From contig CAZOPW010000057.1 of NCBI GenBank assembly GCA_964581795.1, forward strand, positions 1 to 13,297: a stretch of DNA of 13,297 nucleotides, in the 5' to 3' direction. The stretch is from EX4572-165 sp964581795. Its GTDB lineage: Archaea; Thermoplasmatota; E2; DHVEG-1. How positions within the stretch are numbered: the stretch's first letter is position 1; the number at the start of each line of letters is the position of its first letter. The translations under genes were made by a program, and so were the position numbers. Below the pieces are notes generated by a model, which saw nothing but the letters and a program-made list of their open reading frames with translations, ran no database searches and was not told the DNA's origin. Of the stretch, positions 12,796-13,297 are shown in pieces.

Positions 12796-13297
12796 ATGAA
12801 TACACGAACTAAGCACATCAGAAATGCTCCAATTATTGATTTACATTCAAATGTTCATATTCCTGATAACGTTATTTCTTTTGGGCAAGGAATTCCTTTT
12901 TTTCCACCGCCACAACAAGCTTTAGAAGCCATGACAACTTCATTATCTGATCCAGTTGGATTTCAATATTCAACTGATAATGGAAGACCATTGTTACGGG
13001 ATATTATTGCTGAAAAAATCAAAAAAGAACAGAAAATTACGGTGAATCCAACAGAAGAAATCATGGTAACTAGTGGAGCTAATCAAGCATTTATGAACAC
13101 CATCTTATCAATTACAGAACCTGGTGATGAAATCGTTTTTTTCACTCCTACGTATTTTAATTACATCATGGCGGCAGAATTAGCTAGTTGTAAACCAATC
13201 CTAATTAATACAAACCAATGGTATAAACCACTTATTTCAATGTTAAAAGAAAAGATTACATCTAAAACAAAAGCAATTGTGACAGTATCTCCAAATA
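12796..13297 (+). CDS. PLP-dependent aminotransferase, class I/II (partial)
   Basis: This is the N-terminal part of a fold-type I aminotransferase, cut by the window end after 167 codons. Visible family segments are ISFGQGIPFFPPP (substrate-side loop), YSTDNGRPLLRDIIA (the Y-x3-G-x2-x-LR-x-I-A pattern), TSGANQAF (which binds the cofactor phosphate), PTYFNY (the aromatic that stacks on the PLP ring) and IVTVSPN (start of the NP motif that holds the cofactor). The PLP-binding lysine lies beyond the window. The general pattern is that of the AspC/aromatic aminotransferase group. The amino acid used cannot be told from this part. ATG 12796 is chosen because of the TATA box 27 nt upstream and because no earlier in-frame start precedes the first helix. 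Confidence 0.9.
   Translation, partial: MNTRTKHIRNAPIIDLHSNVHIPDNVISFGQGIPFFPPPQQALEAMTTSLSDPVGFQYSTDNGRPLLRDIIAEKIKKEQKITVNPTEEIMVTSGANQAFMNTILSITEPGDEIVFFTPTYFNYIMAAELASCKPILINTNQWYKPLISMLKEKITSKTKAIVTVSPN

Noticed and set aside
1..13297. CRISPR array, tRNA, rRNA, transposon ends or a defence system
   Set aside because: No regularly spaced repeats, tRNA-like folds, terminal inverted repeats, transposase or defence-family motifs were seen on either strand.

Overview
The window is AT-rich archaeal DNA. A Nop5/Nop56-type C/D-box sRNP protein (9185-10072) marks the domain. So do archaeal TATA boxes centred about 26 nt upstream of many start codons, a PyrD/PyrK dihydroorotate dehydrogenase pair, a COG1031-type radical SAM protein with a C-terminal helix-hairpin-helix, and a family-4 uracil-DNA glycosylase. 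Low GC, a gingipain-like C25 protease and an RNase III together suggest a euryarchaeon, perhaps of Thermoplasmatota or a related uncultured lineage. That placement is inference and weak.

Layout. Positions 1-2061 (+) encode a secreted C25 caspase-fold protease. Positions 2191-2745 (+) encode a small, very basic protein I do not recognise, with an unusually long leader. Positions 2760-3581 (-) encode a nitrilase-superfamily amidohydrolase. An AT-rich gap of about 350 bp (3582-3931) follows, holding promoters and one clean inverted repeat. Positions 3932-4636 (+) encode an unknown membrane protein. Positions 9085-4646 (-) hold a same-strand block: pyrD, pyrK, a YjbQ/UPF0047 protein, the radical SAM/HhH protein and a single-domain RNase III. 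Both pyrD/pyrK and radical SAM/RNase III overlap by 4 nt. Divergent from pyrD is nop5 (9185-10072, +), followed by a TrkH-type potassium transporter (10213-11730, +). A short acidic/basic helical protein of unknown role lies at 11740-11988 (-). Then come udg4 (12145-12741, +) and the first 167 codons of a PLP-dependent aminotransferase (12796 to the window end, +).

How the genes work together. PyrD and PyrK form the NAD-linked step of pyrimidine synthesis, and their overlap implies coupled translation. The next three genes in that direction are not obviously pyrimidine genes. The UPF0047 and radical SAM genes each have a plausible TATA box of their own, so the block may be several units. The most interesting pairing is the radical SAM/HhH protein with RNase III. 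Their start and stop codons overlap, RNase III is uncommon in archaea, and this copy has Asn where the family normally has a metal-binding Asp. I found no CRISPR array, tRNA, rRNA or insertion sequence, and no recognisable defence or mobile system. Apart from that pair and the unrecognised proteins, the window looks like ordinary chromosomal archaeal gene content.
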